Below are positions 7,989 through 16,486 of a stretch of DNA of 22,210 bases, one piece after another. How positions within the stretch are numbered: position 1 is the first letter of the stretch; each line of letters begins with the position of its first letter. The translations under genes were made by a program, and so were the position numbers. Source of the stretch: Helicobacteraceae bacterium (GTDB lineage: Bacteria; Campylobacterota; Campylobacteria; Campylobacterales; SZUA-545); NCBI GenBank assembly GCA_031273735.1, contig JAISRI010000019.1, positions 1 to 22,210 on the forward strand, in the 5' to 3' direction. The notes beneath the pieces are model-generated. The model ran no database searches and had not been told where the DNA came from. It was given only the letters and a program-made list of their open reading frames with translations.

Positions 7989-9678
7989 CTTCGGAGCTTT
8001 CTATTTTTTCGTCGCCCACGTCTTCGATCTTTATCGATAGATAGAGCAGTTGTGCGCACTCCACTAACGATTTACTCGCATTGACTACGGCGCGGTTAAT
8101 CGATATAAAAGTGGGCGAAACGGACTGTTCTATATCGCCGCTTTTGATCGCTTTTGTCATTGTGTTTAACGTGTTGCGATCCTCGTTTTGAATCTCCGTT
8201 AATATATTGAAAAGTTTAGCGGATAAACTTTTTTCATTTTCGCCGTCCGATCGCATAGACAGATGCAGATATTTAACTAGCCGCGCCACTCTTATTCGCG
8301 CTTGATTGTAGTGATCGAGCATAAAATCGTCGTCGCTGGCGGCAAACTCGTCTAAGTTGCGTTTAATATCTTTGAAAAGTTTCGCCGCGTAGGTCGCCTC
8401 TCTAGCCGCCGCGAGCGATCGGTTAAGGAGCGTTTCGTCTTCAGGCGATCGTTCGCCGATTTTGGTCGAATATTCTAACATCGCCGCTTCGATCTTTTTT
8501 AACCTCTCGTAGTTGGAATCGACGTCGTATTCGATAATATGCGGGTGCGAATAGACGACGGCGGTAATTTTGCGTTTACGCAAGAAAATCTCTCTTGGCG
8601 AGAGATTGAGCATATTAAGAGAAAAATTAAGCGCCTCTTCTAAAAGATGTCCCGCTTCGTTTTTAAGAGCTTCCGCTCCGACCTCCGCCATCTGCGGAGA
8701 GATCGATCCGATATGGCGCGTGATTTTCGCTTCGTTTTTGGCGAAACGTTTTGATAAAAATAAGGCTATTCGCCGCGTAAGAAAACCGAAAATAATTAAG
8801 CCCGTCGCGTTAAAAATTGTATGGAAGATGGTTAGCGCTAGAACAAGATCGTTTTTAAGCCCGAATATATCCATAATCAGATAGCCGATCGGCGTTAAAA
8901 GCAAAAAGATCAAAACTGCGGTTCCAACGTTAAACATTACGTGCGCCGCCGCAAGCCGTTTCGTATCCGACGATCCGACGACGGCAAGCAAGAGGATCGT
9001 TCCCGTAGTGCCGACGTTCGCGCCGATCGTAAGCGCGGCGGCAATGTTAAAATCGATCACGCCCGCGCCGATCGCCGCCAAAAAGATCGCCATACTCGCC
9101 GCGCTCGAATTAAGAACGATCGTTAGAACAAAGCCGATCGCGACATACGCAAACGCGCCGTAGCTGTGATATTGGCTTATATCTACGGCGTTTGCCAAAC
9201 TCTCCATACTATCTTTAAGCAGATCAAGCCCGTAAAATAGAAGTCCGAAACCCATAGTCAAGGTAAAAAAAGCGCGTAGTTTCTTTTTGCTTCCCGTTAA
9301 AAGTAGCGCCAAGCCCGAAACGCCGATCATAGGCGTAGCGATACTAGAAACGCTAAACTTAAAGCCAAGCAAAGTGACGATCCAGCTTGTGGCGACGCTA
9401 CCAAAATTAGCGCCAAATACTACGCCCACGCCGCCAAGCAGGCTCATCATACCCGCGCCGACAAAGGCTAACGTCATCAACGAAACGAGAGTGGAGCTTT
9501 GCAAAACGGCGGCGCTAATAACTCCCGTCGCCAACGATTTGGGCGTGGTAACGACGACTTTTTTAAGCATAGTTTTGAAATGCGCGCCCGCCGCCGTTTT
9601 GATCGCGCTTTCTATCAACGACATTCCAAACAAAAACATACCCAAGCCCGCTAACGCGAGTTGCCAATTAACTTCCAA
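7975..9678 (-). CDS. Na/Pi cotransporter family protein with C-terminal PhoU-like domain
   Basis: A 567-aa inner-membrane protein of the NptA/Na_Pi_cotrans family, expected to move phosphate with sodium. The first ~310 residues carry two inverted-repeat membrane units with the hallmark pairs Q60SST...FGANFGS and LNSSAAS...TIGANVGTT. The C-terminal ~230 residues are soluble and helical, with the PhoU-like pattern seen in bacterial members. The protein ends in an acidic tail (SSEDEEE). Translation appears to start at TTG (9676-9678), preceded by AGGA at a suitable distance on the - strand. It is divergent from polyphosphate kinase and overlaps the downstream acyltransferase, so phosphate uptake and storage genes share one intergenic region. 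Confidence 0.9.
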   Translation of the reverse strand: MEVNWQLALAGLGMFLFGMSLIESAIKTAAGAHFKTMLKKVVVTTPKSLATGVISAAVLQSSTLVSLMTLAFVGAGMMSLLGGVGVVFGANFGSVATSWIVTLLGFKFSVSSIATPMIGVSGLALLLTGSKKKLRAFFTLTMGFGLLFYGLDLLKDSMESLANAVDISQYHSYGAFAYVAIGFVLTIVLNSSAASMAIFLAAIGAGVIDFNIAAALTIGANVGTTGTILLLAVVGSSDTKRLAAAHVMFNVGTAVLIFLLLTPIGYLIMDIFGLKNDLVLALTIFHTIFNATGLIIFGFLTRRIALFLSKRFAKNEAKITRHIGSISPQMAEVGAEALKNEAGHLLEEALNFSLNMLNLSPREIFLRKRKITAVVYSHPHIIEYDVDSNYERLKKIEAAMLEYSTKIGERSPEDETLLNRSLAAAREATYAAKLFKDIKRNLDEFAASDDDFMLDHYNQARIRVARLVKYLHLSMRSDGENEKSLSAKLFNILTEIQNEDRNTLNTMTKAIKSGDIEQSVSPTFISINRAVVNASKSLVECAQLLYLSIKIEDVGDEKIESSEDEEE

Positions 9679-9712
9679 TAATTTATCCTATTTCAACGCA
9701 ATAAAGCTAGAA

Positions 9713-9730
9713 TGCTATCAAACTATAGCA
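9713..9730. promoter_or_regulatory. Inverted repeat between the divergent Na/Pi transporter and ppk1
   Basis: The arms TGCTAT (9713-9718) and ATAGCA (9725-9730) form a perfect 6-bp dyad with a 6-base spacer, in the middle of the 71-bp divergent intergenic region. It overlaps sequences that could serve as -10 boxes in either direction (TATAGC for ppk1). This is a candidate operator that could coordinate both phosphate genes. It does not resemble a Pho box, and a chance dyad is possible. Confidence 0.4.
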
Positions 9731-9749
9731 ATTTCACAAGGTTTAATAG

Positions 9750-11837
9750 ATGACGCGCCATTTGCAACCGCAACATTTTATCAACCGCGAACTTAGCTGG
9801 CTTCGCTTCAATACGCGGGTTTTAGAAGAGGCTTCCAACCCGCGCAATCCGCCGCTGGAGCAGCTTAAATACGTCGCCATTTACGGCACGAACCTCGACG
9901 AGTTTTATATGATTCGCGTCGCGGGGCTAAAAGTGATGGAAAAAGCCCGCGTTAGTCCGGGTAGTCCCGACGGATTAAGCGCTTACGAGCAGCTCACGCT
10001 GATTCGCGATTACGTTTCCAAAGAGGTACCGATCTTAGAAAAAAGGATCGCCGAATTATTCTCGATCTTGGAAAAAAACGGGATCAAGATTAAAAGCTAC
10101 GGCGATCTGAACGCGCAACAAAAGCGCAAGGCAAACGCCTATTTTGAGAGCCATATCTATCCCGTAGTGATTCCGATCGCGGTCGATGCGACGCACCCCT
10201 TTCCGCACTTAAATAACCTTAGCTTCGCTATGGCGGTCAAGTTAGAGGCGAGCGAAACCGAGCCGATTAGATACGGGCTCATCCGTCTGCCCCGCGTCCT
10301 GCCGCGCTTTGTGGAGATCGACTCCGTAACCTTTACGCCTATCGAGTCGATCGTCTATCACCATATAGAAGATATGTTTCCGGGTTTTACGCCTATTAGC
10401 CACGCGCCGTTTAGGGTAACGCGCAACGCCGATATTTCGATCGAGGAAGAAGAAGCCGACGATTTTTTGGACGTTTTGGAAGAGGGGCTGCGGCTAAGGC
10501 AAAAGGGCGAGATTGTTCGCCTTGAGATCGCCTCTAATTGCGATCCCGATCTGTTGGCGTTTTTGACGACGCACCTTAAAGTTAGCCCAAACGATATTTA
10601 CTCTAGAACCACGCCGCTAAATCTTGGCGCGTATTGGCAACTGATCGGCTCTAAACGCTGGACGCATCTTCTTTTAGATACCCAGCCGCCGCGCAATCTG
10701 CCGCCATTCGATACGAAAGAGCCGATTGCCAGCGTGATCGATAAACAGGACGCGATTGTTTTGCTACCTTTCGAGAGTTTTAATCCGATCGAGCGGTTTA
10801 TATCGGAAGCGGCGAACGATCCAAATGTGCTGTCGATCCGTATGACGCTATACCGCGTCGGCGCAAATAGCCCGATCGTAAGAGCGCTGATCGAGGCGGC
10901 GGAAGCGGGCAAAATGGTAACGGCGGTCGTAGAGTTAAAGGCGCGCTTTGACGAGGAGAACAACCTAAAATGGGCGCGTGCTTTGGAAAACGCGGGCGCG
11001 CACGTGATCTATGGCGTGGTAGGGCTAAAAATCCACGCGAAAATTGCGCATATTATACGTCGCGAACCAAACGGCGATCTTAAACATTTTGTCCATCTTT
11101 CCACCGGTAACTATAACTCTGGCACGGCTAGGATTTACACGGACGTTAGCTTTTTCACCGCAAGTCAAAAGATCGGCGAAGACGCGGTGCGGTTTTTTCA
11201 CCACATCACTGGTTTTGCCAAAAATACCGAGTTGCATAGTTTGGCGATGGCGCCTACGCAGATCAAACCGCGCCTTTTAGAGCTGATCGCCGCCGAAACC
11301 AAGATGAAAGGCGAGGGCGAGATAATCGCTAAAGTTAATTCGCTTGTCGATAAAGATGTGATCGCCGCTTTATATCGCGCCTCGCAAGCGGGCGTAAGAA
11401 TCTTTCTGATCGTTCGCGGGATTTGTTGCCTGCTACCGGGCGTAAAAGGCGTGAGCGAAAATATCCGCGTCGCGTCGATCGTGGGCAAGTTTCTCGAACA
11501 CGGACGGATTTTATACTTTAAGCATAGCGAGCCGCAGGTATTTTTTAGTAGCGCCGATTGGATGCCGCGCAACCTTACTCGCAGGATCGAGCTGATGACG
11601 CCTATCGACGATCCTGAAATCGCAAGGCTTTTGATCGCGGTTTTGCGCTTGCAACAAAATGACGGCAAGCAGGCGAAAGAGCTAAGATCGGACGGGATTT
11701 ACGCGCCGAGAAACGAAAACGGCTACGACGCGCAGAGCATTTTGGAAGCGATTGTCGATCGTTTGCATAAAGACGGAGAATCACACAACAAAATCGCCCC
11801 TGCGATCGAGGAGTTTTTGAAAAAGGCGGAGGTTTAA
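9750..11837 (+). CDS. ppk1: Polyphosphate kinase 1
   Basis: It reversibly transfers the gamma-phosphate of ATP to polyphosphate, making the storage polymer. The N-terminus has the family hallmark INRELSWLRFN, and the core includes FDEENNLKWARALENAGAHV. The autophosphorylated histidine is H429 in LKIHAKIA, matching His435 of the E. coli enzyme. A second conserved histidine, H584 in FLEHGRI, matches His592. At 695 aa it has the full normal length. An AAGG ribosome site lies about 9 bases before the ATG. The gene is divergent from the Na/Pi transporter and followed at 1 base by the gamma-carbonic-anhydrase-like gene, whose start depends on a ribosome site inside the ppk1 3' end. The gene is very rich in GATC (about 33 by eye). 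Confidence 0.97.
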   Translation: MTRHLQPQHFINRELSWLRFNTRVLEEASNPRNPPLEQLKYVAIYGTNLDEFYMIRVAGLKVMEKARVSPGSPDGLSAYEQLTLIRDYVSKEVPILEKRIAELFSILEKNGIKIKSYGDLNAQQKRKANAYFESHIYPVVIPIAVDATHPFPHLNNLSFAMAVKLEASETEPIRYGLIRLPRVLPRFVEIDSVTFTPIESIVYHHIEDMFPGFTPISHAPFRVTRNADISIEEEEADDFLDVLEEGLRLRQKGEIVRLEIASNCDPDLLAFLTTHLKVSPNDIYSRTTPLNLGAYWQLIGSKRWTHLLLDTQPPRNLPPFDTKEPIASVIDKQDAIVLLPFESFNPIERFISEAANDPNVLSIRMTLYRVGANSPIVRALIEAAEAGKMVTAVVELKARFDEENNLKWARALENAGAHVIYGVVGLKIHAKIAHIIRREPNGDLKHFVHLSTGNYNSGTARIYTDVSFFTASQKIGEDAVRFFHHITGFAKNTELHSLAMAPTQIKPRLLELIAAETKMKGEGEIIAKVNSLVDKDVIAALYRASQAGVRIFLIVRGICCLLPGVKGVSENIRVASIVGKFLEHGRILYFKHSEPQVFFSSADWMPRNLTRRIELMTPIDDPEIARLLIAVLRLQQNDGKQAKELRSDGIYAPRNENGYDAQSILEAIVDRLHKDGESHNKIAPAIEEFLKKAEV

Positions 11838-11838
11838 T

Positions 11839-12417
11839 TTGATCGCCTCTTTTAGCGGCTGGTCTCCGTCGATCGGCAAGAGCGTTTTTATCGCTTCAAG
11901 CGCGGATACGATCGGGCGCGTCGTAATCGGCGACGATAGTTCCGTTTGGTTTGGCGCGGTTATTCGAGCGGACGTGCATTGGGTCAAGATTGGAGCGCGA
12001 ACGAACGTTCAAGACGGCGCGATCATTCACGTAACTCACTGCAAAAAAGCGGACGAAAGCGACGGATATGCCTCGATCGTAGGCGACGACGTTACGATTG
12101 GACACCGCGCCGTTTTACACGGGTGTTTCGTGGATAACGCCTGCCTGATCGGAATGGGCGCGATCGTATTAGACGGAGCGAAGATCGGCGCGGAGTCGAT
12201 CGTGGGAGCGGGCGCGCTTGTAACGCAGGGCAAGATTTTTCCGCCTCGTTCGCTAATTTTAGGCGCTCCCGCAAAAGCTGTTAGAACGTTAAACGACGAC
12301 GAGGTTAGCGAGCTTTACGCAAGCGCAAAACGCTATGTCGCTCTGAAAAACGAATATTTGACTATAATAAGCGATCGTCAAGGAATAAAAATGACCGTAA
12401 AAGAGCGCGTTTTATGA
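11839..12417 (+). CDS. Gamma-carbonic anhydrase-like protein (left-handed beta-helix)
   Basis: A 192-aa hexapeptide-repeat protein of the YrdA/CaiE/gamma-carbonic anhydrase group. Repeated (I/V)G-containing hexads (for example VVIGDDSSVWFGAVIRAD and AKIGAESIVGAGALV) form the beta-helix. The three expected metal-binding histidines are visible: H64 in AIIHVTH, and H89 and H94 in GHRAVLHGC. Whether it hydrates CO2 is not certain, since many relatives show little activity. Translation starts at TTG (11839), one base after the ppk1 stop; the strong site GGCGGAGG inside ppk1 supports this start. The last eight codons (MTVKERVL) and the stop lie within a direct repeat that recurs after the Fic gene, and the stop overlaps the Fic ATG. 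Confidence 0.9.
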   Translation: MIASFSGWSPSIGKSVFIASSADTIGRVVIGDDSSVWFGAVIRADVHWVKIGARTNVQDGAIIHVTHCKKADESDGYASIVGDDVTIGHRAVLHGCFVDNACLIGMGAIVLDGAKIGAESIVGAGALVTQGKIFPPRSLILGAPAKAVRTLNDDEVSELYASAKRYVALKNEYLTIISDRQGIKMTVKERVL

Positions 12418-12426
12418 ACGAACTAA
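12373..12426 (+). repeat. Direct repeat, copy 1 (left border of the Fic gene)
   Basis: This 54-bp segment spans the last codons of the gamma-carbonic-anhydrase-like gene and the first codons of fic (MNEL). It recurs at 13165-13217 with only one A fewer in an A-run. The repeats bracket the Fic gene exactly, as expected if the gene entered by a duplicating recombination event or could leave by recombination between copies. Confidence 0.93.
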
Positions 12427-13163
12427 AAGAGATTGACGAGAGGATTAAAGTTATCAATGATATACGACCTTTTGAAGGCGTTTATCTACGACAGATCAAT
12501 CAATTTTTTAAGATAGAAACAGCTTATTCTTCTAATGCGATCGAAGGCAATACCCACACGCTAGAAGAAACAAAAGTTATTCTTGAAGACGGTATAACTA
12601 TCGGCGGACGACCGCTAAAAGAGTTTCACGAAATCGAAGGTTACGGCAAGGCTTACGATTATATGTTTTCGTTAATCAAACAAAGAGAGATAACGCAAAA
12701 AGATATATTGCGCTGCCATAATTTATTTAGCGCGAATATACCGAATTTTATCGGTTCGGGCGAATATAGAAATATTGAAGTAATAATCAGCGCAAGCGCT
12801 AAGAAGTTGCCAAAGGCAAAAGATGTTCCCGCCGAGATGGAAAAATACGCGCAATGGCTCGATAAAAATAGAAACGCGCTTCACCCCGTAATGTTTGCCG
12901 CCGAAGCGCATAGGCGGTTGGTAAATATACACCCTTTTACGGACGGCAACGGCAGAGTATCGAGGCTAGTTATGAATACGTTTTTATATCAAGATAAATT
13001 GTTTCCCGTCTCCATTCCGTTAATTAAACGAAGCGACTATTACCGTGTTTTAGAAAAAAACGACCCCGAAGAGTTTGGAAATTTTATCGCAAAAATAGAA
13101 TTGCAAACGATAAAAGATCTAATGCGGCATTTGCATTTGGAATTCGCGGGAGCTAAATCTTAA
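12414..13163 (+). CDS. Fic family protein (probable AMP-transferase) with internal inhibitory motif
   Basis: Fic enzymes usually transfer AMP from ATP to hydroxyl groups of target proteins. The active-site loop HPFTDGNGR is complete at residues 173-181, with catalytic H173. The N-terminal segment S40NAIEGN matches the (S/T)xxxE(G/N) inhibitory motif, with E44 as the residue expected to block ATP, so this is a self-inhibited class II type needing no separate antitoxin. At 249 aa it is compact, and I see no clear C-terminal winged helix. The gene is more AT-rich and poorer in GATC than its neighbours (about 3 in 750 bp) and sits between copies of a 53-54 bp direct repeat. Its first codons belong to that repeat, so its native start may have been replaced. 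Target proteins are unknown. Confidence 0.93.
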   Translation: MNELKEIDERIKVINDIRPFEGVYLRQINQFFKIETAYSSNAIEGNTHTLEETKVILEDGITIGGRPLKEFHEIEGYGKAYDYMFSLIKQREITQKDILRCHNLFSANIPNFIGSGEYRNIEVIISASAKKLPKAKDVPAEMEKYAQWLDKNRNALHPVMFAAEAHRRLVNIHPFTDGNGRVSRLVMNTFLYQDKLFPVSIPLIKRSDYYRVLEKNDPEEFGNFIAKIELQTIKDLMRHLHLEFAGAKS

Positions 13164-13164
13164 T

Positions 13165-13204
13165 GATCGTCAAGGAATAAAATGACCGTAAAAGAGCGCG
13201 TTTT

Positions 13205-13217
<13 letters not shown>
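13165..13217 (+). repeat. Direct repeat, copy 2 (right border of the Fic gene)
   Basis: Matches 12373-12426 apart from one A missing in the A-run. It carries a copy of the eight-codon end MTVKERVL-stop of the preceding gene and the start ATGAACGAACTA of the next gene (13205). The little frame ATG 13182 to TGA 13208 has an AAGGA site before it and overlaps the next ATG (ATGA). It is best seen as a leftover that may still supply translational coupling. Confidence 0.93.
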
Positions 13218-13526
<309 letters not shown>

Positions 13527-13530
<4 letters not shown>

Positions 13531-14396
13531 ACGCATATTTAACGCTTATGCGTCCGCGTCAGTGGGTTAAAAACTTCTTTATCTTTTTGCCCGCGTTTTT
13601 TATGTTTAAGCTAAACGATATAAACGTTATATTAACCTGCGCGATTGCGTTCGCGGCGTTTAGCCTATGCGCCAGCGGCGTTTATGTTTTTAACGATATA
13701 CGCGACGCGCCCGAAGATCGACTACATAAAAAGAAAAGATTTCGCCCGATCGCCAGCGGAAAGATCGCAAAAAAATCCGCCGTTTTTCTATCGGCGCTTT
13801 TGACGTTTTTAGGTTGCGGCGCTATGCTTTATTTGTCGCTAGAAGCGTTTATCGTTTTGGCGTTTTACGTCGTTTTGAACGTCGCTTATACGATAAAACT
13901 AAAACATATCGCCGTAATAGATATAATTGTTATTGCTATAGGTTTTATTATTCGTTTGCAAATAGGCTCGATTATCGTCGTCGCGCCGTCGTCGCATTGG
14001 ATTATCGTTATGACGTTTCTTTTAGCGTTATTTCTAGCGTTTGCAAAGCGGCGCGACGAGTTATTGATTTTGACGCGCACGGGCGCTAAAACTCGCAAAA
14101 ATCTCGATAACTACAATCTGCAATTTGTGGATAACGCGATGGTTTTAAGCGCGGGCGTGGTAATATTGGCGTATATTTTGTGGTCGATCTCGCCGATTAC
14201 GATCGAACGGATCGGTTCGCAAAACGTCTATATGACAGGCGTTTTTGTGTTATACGGCGTTTTGCGCTATATGCAACTGTGTTTTGTCGAGGAAAATAGC
14301 GGCGATCCGTCGTTAGTTTTGTTAAGCGATCGCCCTTTGCAACTATCCATTCTTTGTTGGGTCGCCTCGTTTGCGTTTTTGCTCTATATGAAATAA
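13527..14396 (+). CDS. UbiA-family prenyltransferase, decaprenyl-phosphate phosphoribosyltransferase-like
   Basis: A 289-aa polytopic membrane protein. The start MRPRQWVKNFFIF and the Mg-binding motif N56DIRDAPED with D60 and D64, followed by KKRFRPIASG, match the subgroup that joins phosphoribose (from PRPP) to polyprenyl phosphate (the mycobacterial Rv3806c type) rather than quinone-making UbiA. The membrane segments and the second loop (RRDELLILTRTGAKTRKNLDNY) are intact. Its ATG overlaps the stop of the phase-variable gene, so its translation may depend on that gene's frame. The downstream transporter, oxidoreductase and SDR genes support a role in making a polyprenyl-linked sugar donor. 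The exact substrate is inferred from family resemblance only. Confidence 0.85.
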
Positions 14397-14406
14397 GGAA
14401 AAAAAA

Positions 14407-14769
14407 ATGAAAGATATTTGGCTCATTTTCGCAAGTCTATTTTTTAACGTTGCAGCGCAGTTATTATTGCGATCGGCTATGATGACGATCGGCTCTGTAG
14501 CTACAACTGCGGAGCTAATCAATGCCTTTCCAGCTGTGATTGCTAATCTTAAGTTATGGCTTGGCGCGATCTCTTTTGCGCTTAGTTTTATCTTTTGGAT
14601 TATGGCTCTATCTAAGTTTGAAGTTGGCTTTGCATACGCCTTTTTTTCATTGGGTTTTGTTTTTGTTACAATCTGTTCGTATTTTATCTTTCACGAGCAA
14701 ATTACGGCGTTAAGAATTATCGGTATTGCGCTGATCTGTATCGGCGTTATCTGCGTCTCAAGGAGCTAA
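14407..14769 (+). CDS. Small EamA/SMR-like four-helix membrane protein, possible lipid-linked sugar flippase subunit
   Basis: A 120-aa protein with four hydrophobic helices covering nearly its whole length, the size and pattern of SMR/ArnE-ArnF-type members of the drug/metabolite transporter superfamily (N-terminal FNVAAQLLLRSAM, C-terminal RIIGIALICIGVICVS). Such small proteins act as dimers; ArnE/F flip undecaprenyl-phosphate-aminoarabinose. A ribosome site (AAGGA) precedes the ATG. It sits 10 bases after the UbiA-family gene and before the oxidoreductase, so a role in flipping the polyprenyl-linked sugar is a reasonable inference, but drug or metabolite export cannot be excluded. Confidence 0.8.
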   Translation: MKDIWLIFASLFFNVAAQLLLRSAMMTIGSVATTAELINAFPAVIANLKLWLGAISFALSFIFWIMALSKFEVGFAYAFFSLGFVFVTICSYFIFHEQITALRIIGIALICIGVICVSRS

Positions 14770-14773
14770 GATT

Positions 14774-15130
14774 ATGAAAATACTAGAGCATACCGCTTCG
14801 GCAATTAGTTATAGTTTGTTTGACGAGCTTTCAAACGGAAACTATTGCGATTCGCAAAAGATTGCTTGCGGCAGATTTGTATCCGAGCAGATTGGCGCTA
14901 TGCCAGATTATTTGCGCTTTGCTTTTTGTCTGCTTTCGTTCGCTATTAGCATTTTTAGTATATTAACAAGCGGTTGCAGACTGCATAGATTAAGCCCTGA
15001 AAATCGCGCCAGAGTTATTGCGTTGTGGCTTAAGATTCCTTTTGTCGCGCCGGAGTTTATTTTAGCCTTCAAAACTCTTACGGCGTTTTATATCTGTGCG
15101 ATTATAAAAGACGACGGGAGCTTAATATGA
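14774..15130 (+). CDS. 118-aa hypothetical protein, possible partner of the GMC oxidoreductase
   Basis: A small protein with one clear hydrophobic segment (YLRFAFCLLSFAISIFSIL, about residues 46-64) followed by a basic amphipathic region (LSPENRARVIALWLKIPFV...FKTLTAFY). A good AGGAG ribosome site lies before the ATG, and the stop overlaps the start of the GMC oxidoreductase (ATGA), implying tightly matched expression. The pattern RxxVIxLW...FK.L..FY recalls the N-terminal region of long-chain alcohol oxidases, which are GMC flavoproteins. I offer this from memory and with low certainty. It could anchor or assist the flavoenzyme at the membrane. Confidence 0.7.
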   Translation: MKILEHTASAISYSLFDELSNGNYCDSQKIACGRFVSEQIGAMPDYLRFAFCLLSFAISIFSILTSGCRLHRLSPENRARVIALWLKIPFVAPEFILAFKTLTAFYICAIIKDDGSLI

Positions 15131-16485
15131 AAAACGCGCTTTTTGAAAATATCGTCGTTGGAAGCGGTCCGGGCGGCGCGATCGCGGCTTGTTTATTAGC
15201 CGAAGCGAAACGCGAAGTTCTGATATTTGAAGAGGGAGAGGCGTTCGACAAAAACCAGATCGAACCTTTTTCGCTTGACGAAATGAAATTACGCTATCGC
15301 AACGGCGGGATTACTATGGCGTTTGGCAAGCCGCGAGTCCAATACGTGGAAGGCGCGACGCTTGGCGGAGGAAGCGAGATCAATAGCGGACTATATTATC
15401 GTCTGCCTGAGGCGATCAAAGATCGTTGGCAGAAAGAGTATGGTTGTGAGCTTGACGGACTGGAAAAACACGCCGAGATTATCGAAAAGGATATTTGCGT
15501 CTCTCTTATGCCTCGCACATTGCCGATCACTTCGCTAAAATTAAAAGAGGGCGCGGACGCTTTAGGGTGGAAATGCGTAGAAACTCCTCGTTGGCACGAC
15601 TATAAAAAAGACGAACGGCAAACGGCGAGCAAAACTTATATCCCTCGCGCGATCGCGGCGGGCGCAAAAGTTTTATCGGGCGCTAAGGCGATTCGCGTTC
15701 AAAAAAATGGCGACGGCTGGCTAGTGAAATTAAATAACAATCAAGCGATCGGTTGCAAAAATCTTTTTCTAGCGTGCGGCGCGATTCAAACGCCGTTACT
15801 ATTGCAAAAAAGCGCCCTGATCGGCGCTTCAAAAACTCTGCATATGCACCCTACGATCAAAGCGATCGCTCATTTTCCGCAAGACGTTAATAGCCGCGAT
15901 ATGGGCGTACCCGTTCATCAGATTAAAGAGTTTGAAAATATCAGTATGGGTTGCTCGATCAGCTCTCCGCATTATTTATCTACCTCTATGTTAGGCGTTT
16001 CGGACGGATTAAGTTTGGTTCGCGGCGATTGGAAACATCTTGCTTCATACTATGCTATGATCGTTCCAGAAGCTCGCGGCGCCGTTAGAAAATTACCATT
16101 TTTCGGCGACGCTTTTGTCTCGATCTCATTAACGCGAAACGATCTGAAAAACCTTTCGATCGCGCTTAAAAAGTTGTGCGAAGTTTTATTTGCGGCGGGA
16201 GCCGACGCGCTTTATCCTACAATAGGCGGAATAAAACCGCTAACAGAACGCGCAGACATCGATAAAATCCCAGATATATTACCCGTAAAACAGAGCGCGT
16301 TAATGACTATACATTTAACTTCGTCTATGATTGATTTTATTGATCAATGGGGAGCGTTAAAAAGCGCAAAAAATCTCTTTATTAGCGACGCAAGTATTTT
16401 GCCCAGCGCGCCGGGCGTTAATCCGCAAGGAGTTTTGCTTTCGCTCGTAAGGAGAAATATCGCTAAATTTTTGAAGGAGCAATAG
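15127..16485 (+). CDS. GMC-family FAD-dependent oxidoreductase
   Basis: A flavoprotein that oxidises an alcohol group. The N-terminus has the dinucleotide-binding fold VVGSGPGGAIAACLLAEA with the acidic residue at the end of the second strand (LIFEEG). The stretch ATLGGGSEINSGLYYRLP is the typical GMC FAD-covering motif. The C-terminus has MTIHLTSSM and FISDASILPSAPGVNPQG, matching the conserved active-site histidine region and the second FAD motif. At 452 aa it is shorter than most GMC enzymes (~500-550), perhaps because its N-terminal part is encoded by the preceding 118-aa gene. In this cluster it could play the sugar-oxidising part filled by DprE1 in mycobacteria, though it is from a different flavoprotein family. 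A sterol or alcohol substrate is the main alternative. Confidence 0.9.
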   Translation: MKNALFENIVVGSGPGGAIAACLLAEAKREVLIFEEGEAFDKNQIEPFSLDEMKLRYRNGGITMAFGKPRVQYVEGATLGGGSEINSGLYYRLPEAIKDRWQKEYGCELDGLEKHAEIIEKDICVSLMPRTLPITSLKLKEGADALGWKCVETPRWHDYKKDERQTASKTYIPRAIAAGAKVLSGAKAIRVQKNGDGWLVKLNNNQAIGCKNLFLACGAIQTPLLLQKSALIGASKTLHMHPTIKAIAHFPQDVNSRDMGVPVHQIKEFENISMGCSISSPHYLSTSMLGVSDGLSLVRGDWKHLASYYAMIVPEARGAVRKLPFFGDAFVSISLTRNDLKNLSIALKKLCEVLFAAGADALYPTIGGIKPLTERADIDKIPDILPVKQSALMTIHLTSSMIDFIDQWGALKSAKNLFISDASILPSAPGVNPQGVLLSLVRRNIAKFLKEQ

Positions 16486-16486
16486 A

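Noticed and set aside
8941..9126. Arg/Asp-rich + strand open frame inside the Na/Pi transporter gene
   Set aside because: It lies entirely within a well-recognised membrane transporter on the other strand and has a low-complexity composition typical of shadow frames in GATC/CG-rich DNA.
11198..11668. 156-codon - strand open frame inside ppk1
   Set aside because: It overlaps the catalytic part of a full-length polyphosphate kinase and has no recognisable domain or ribosome site.
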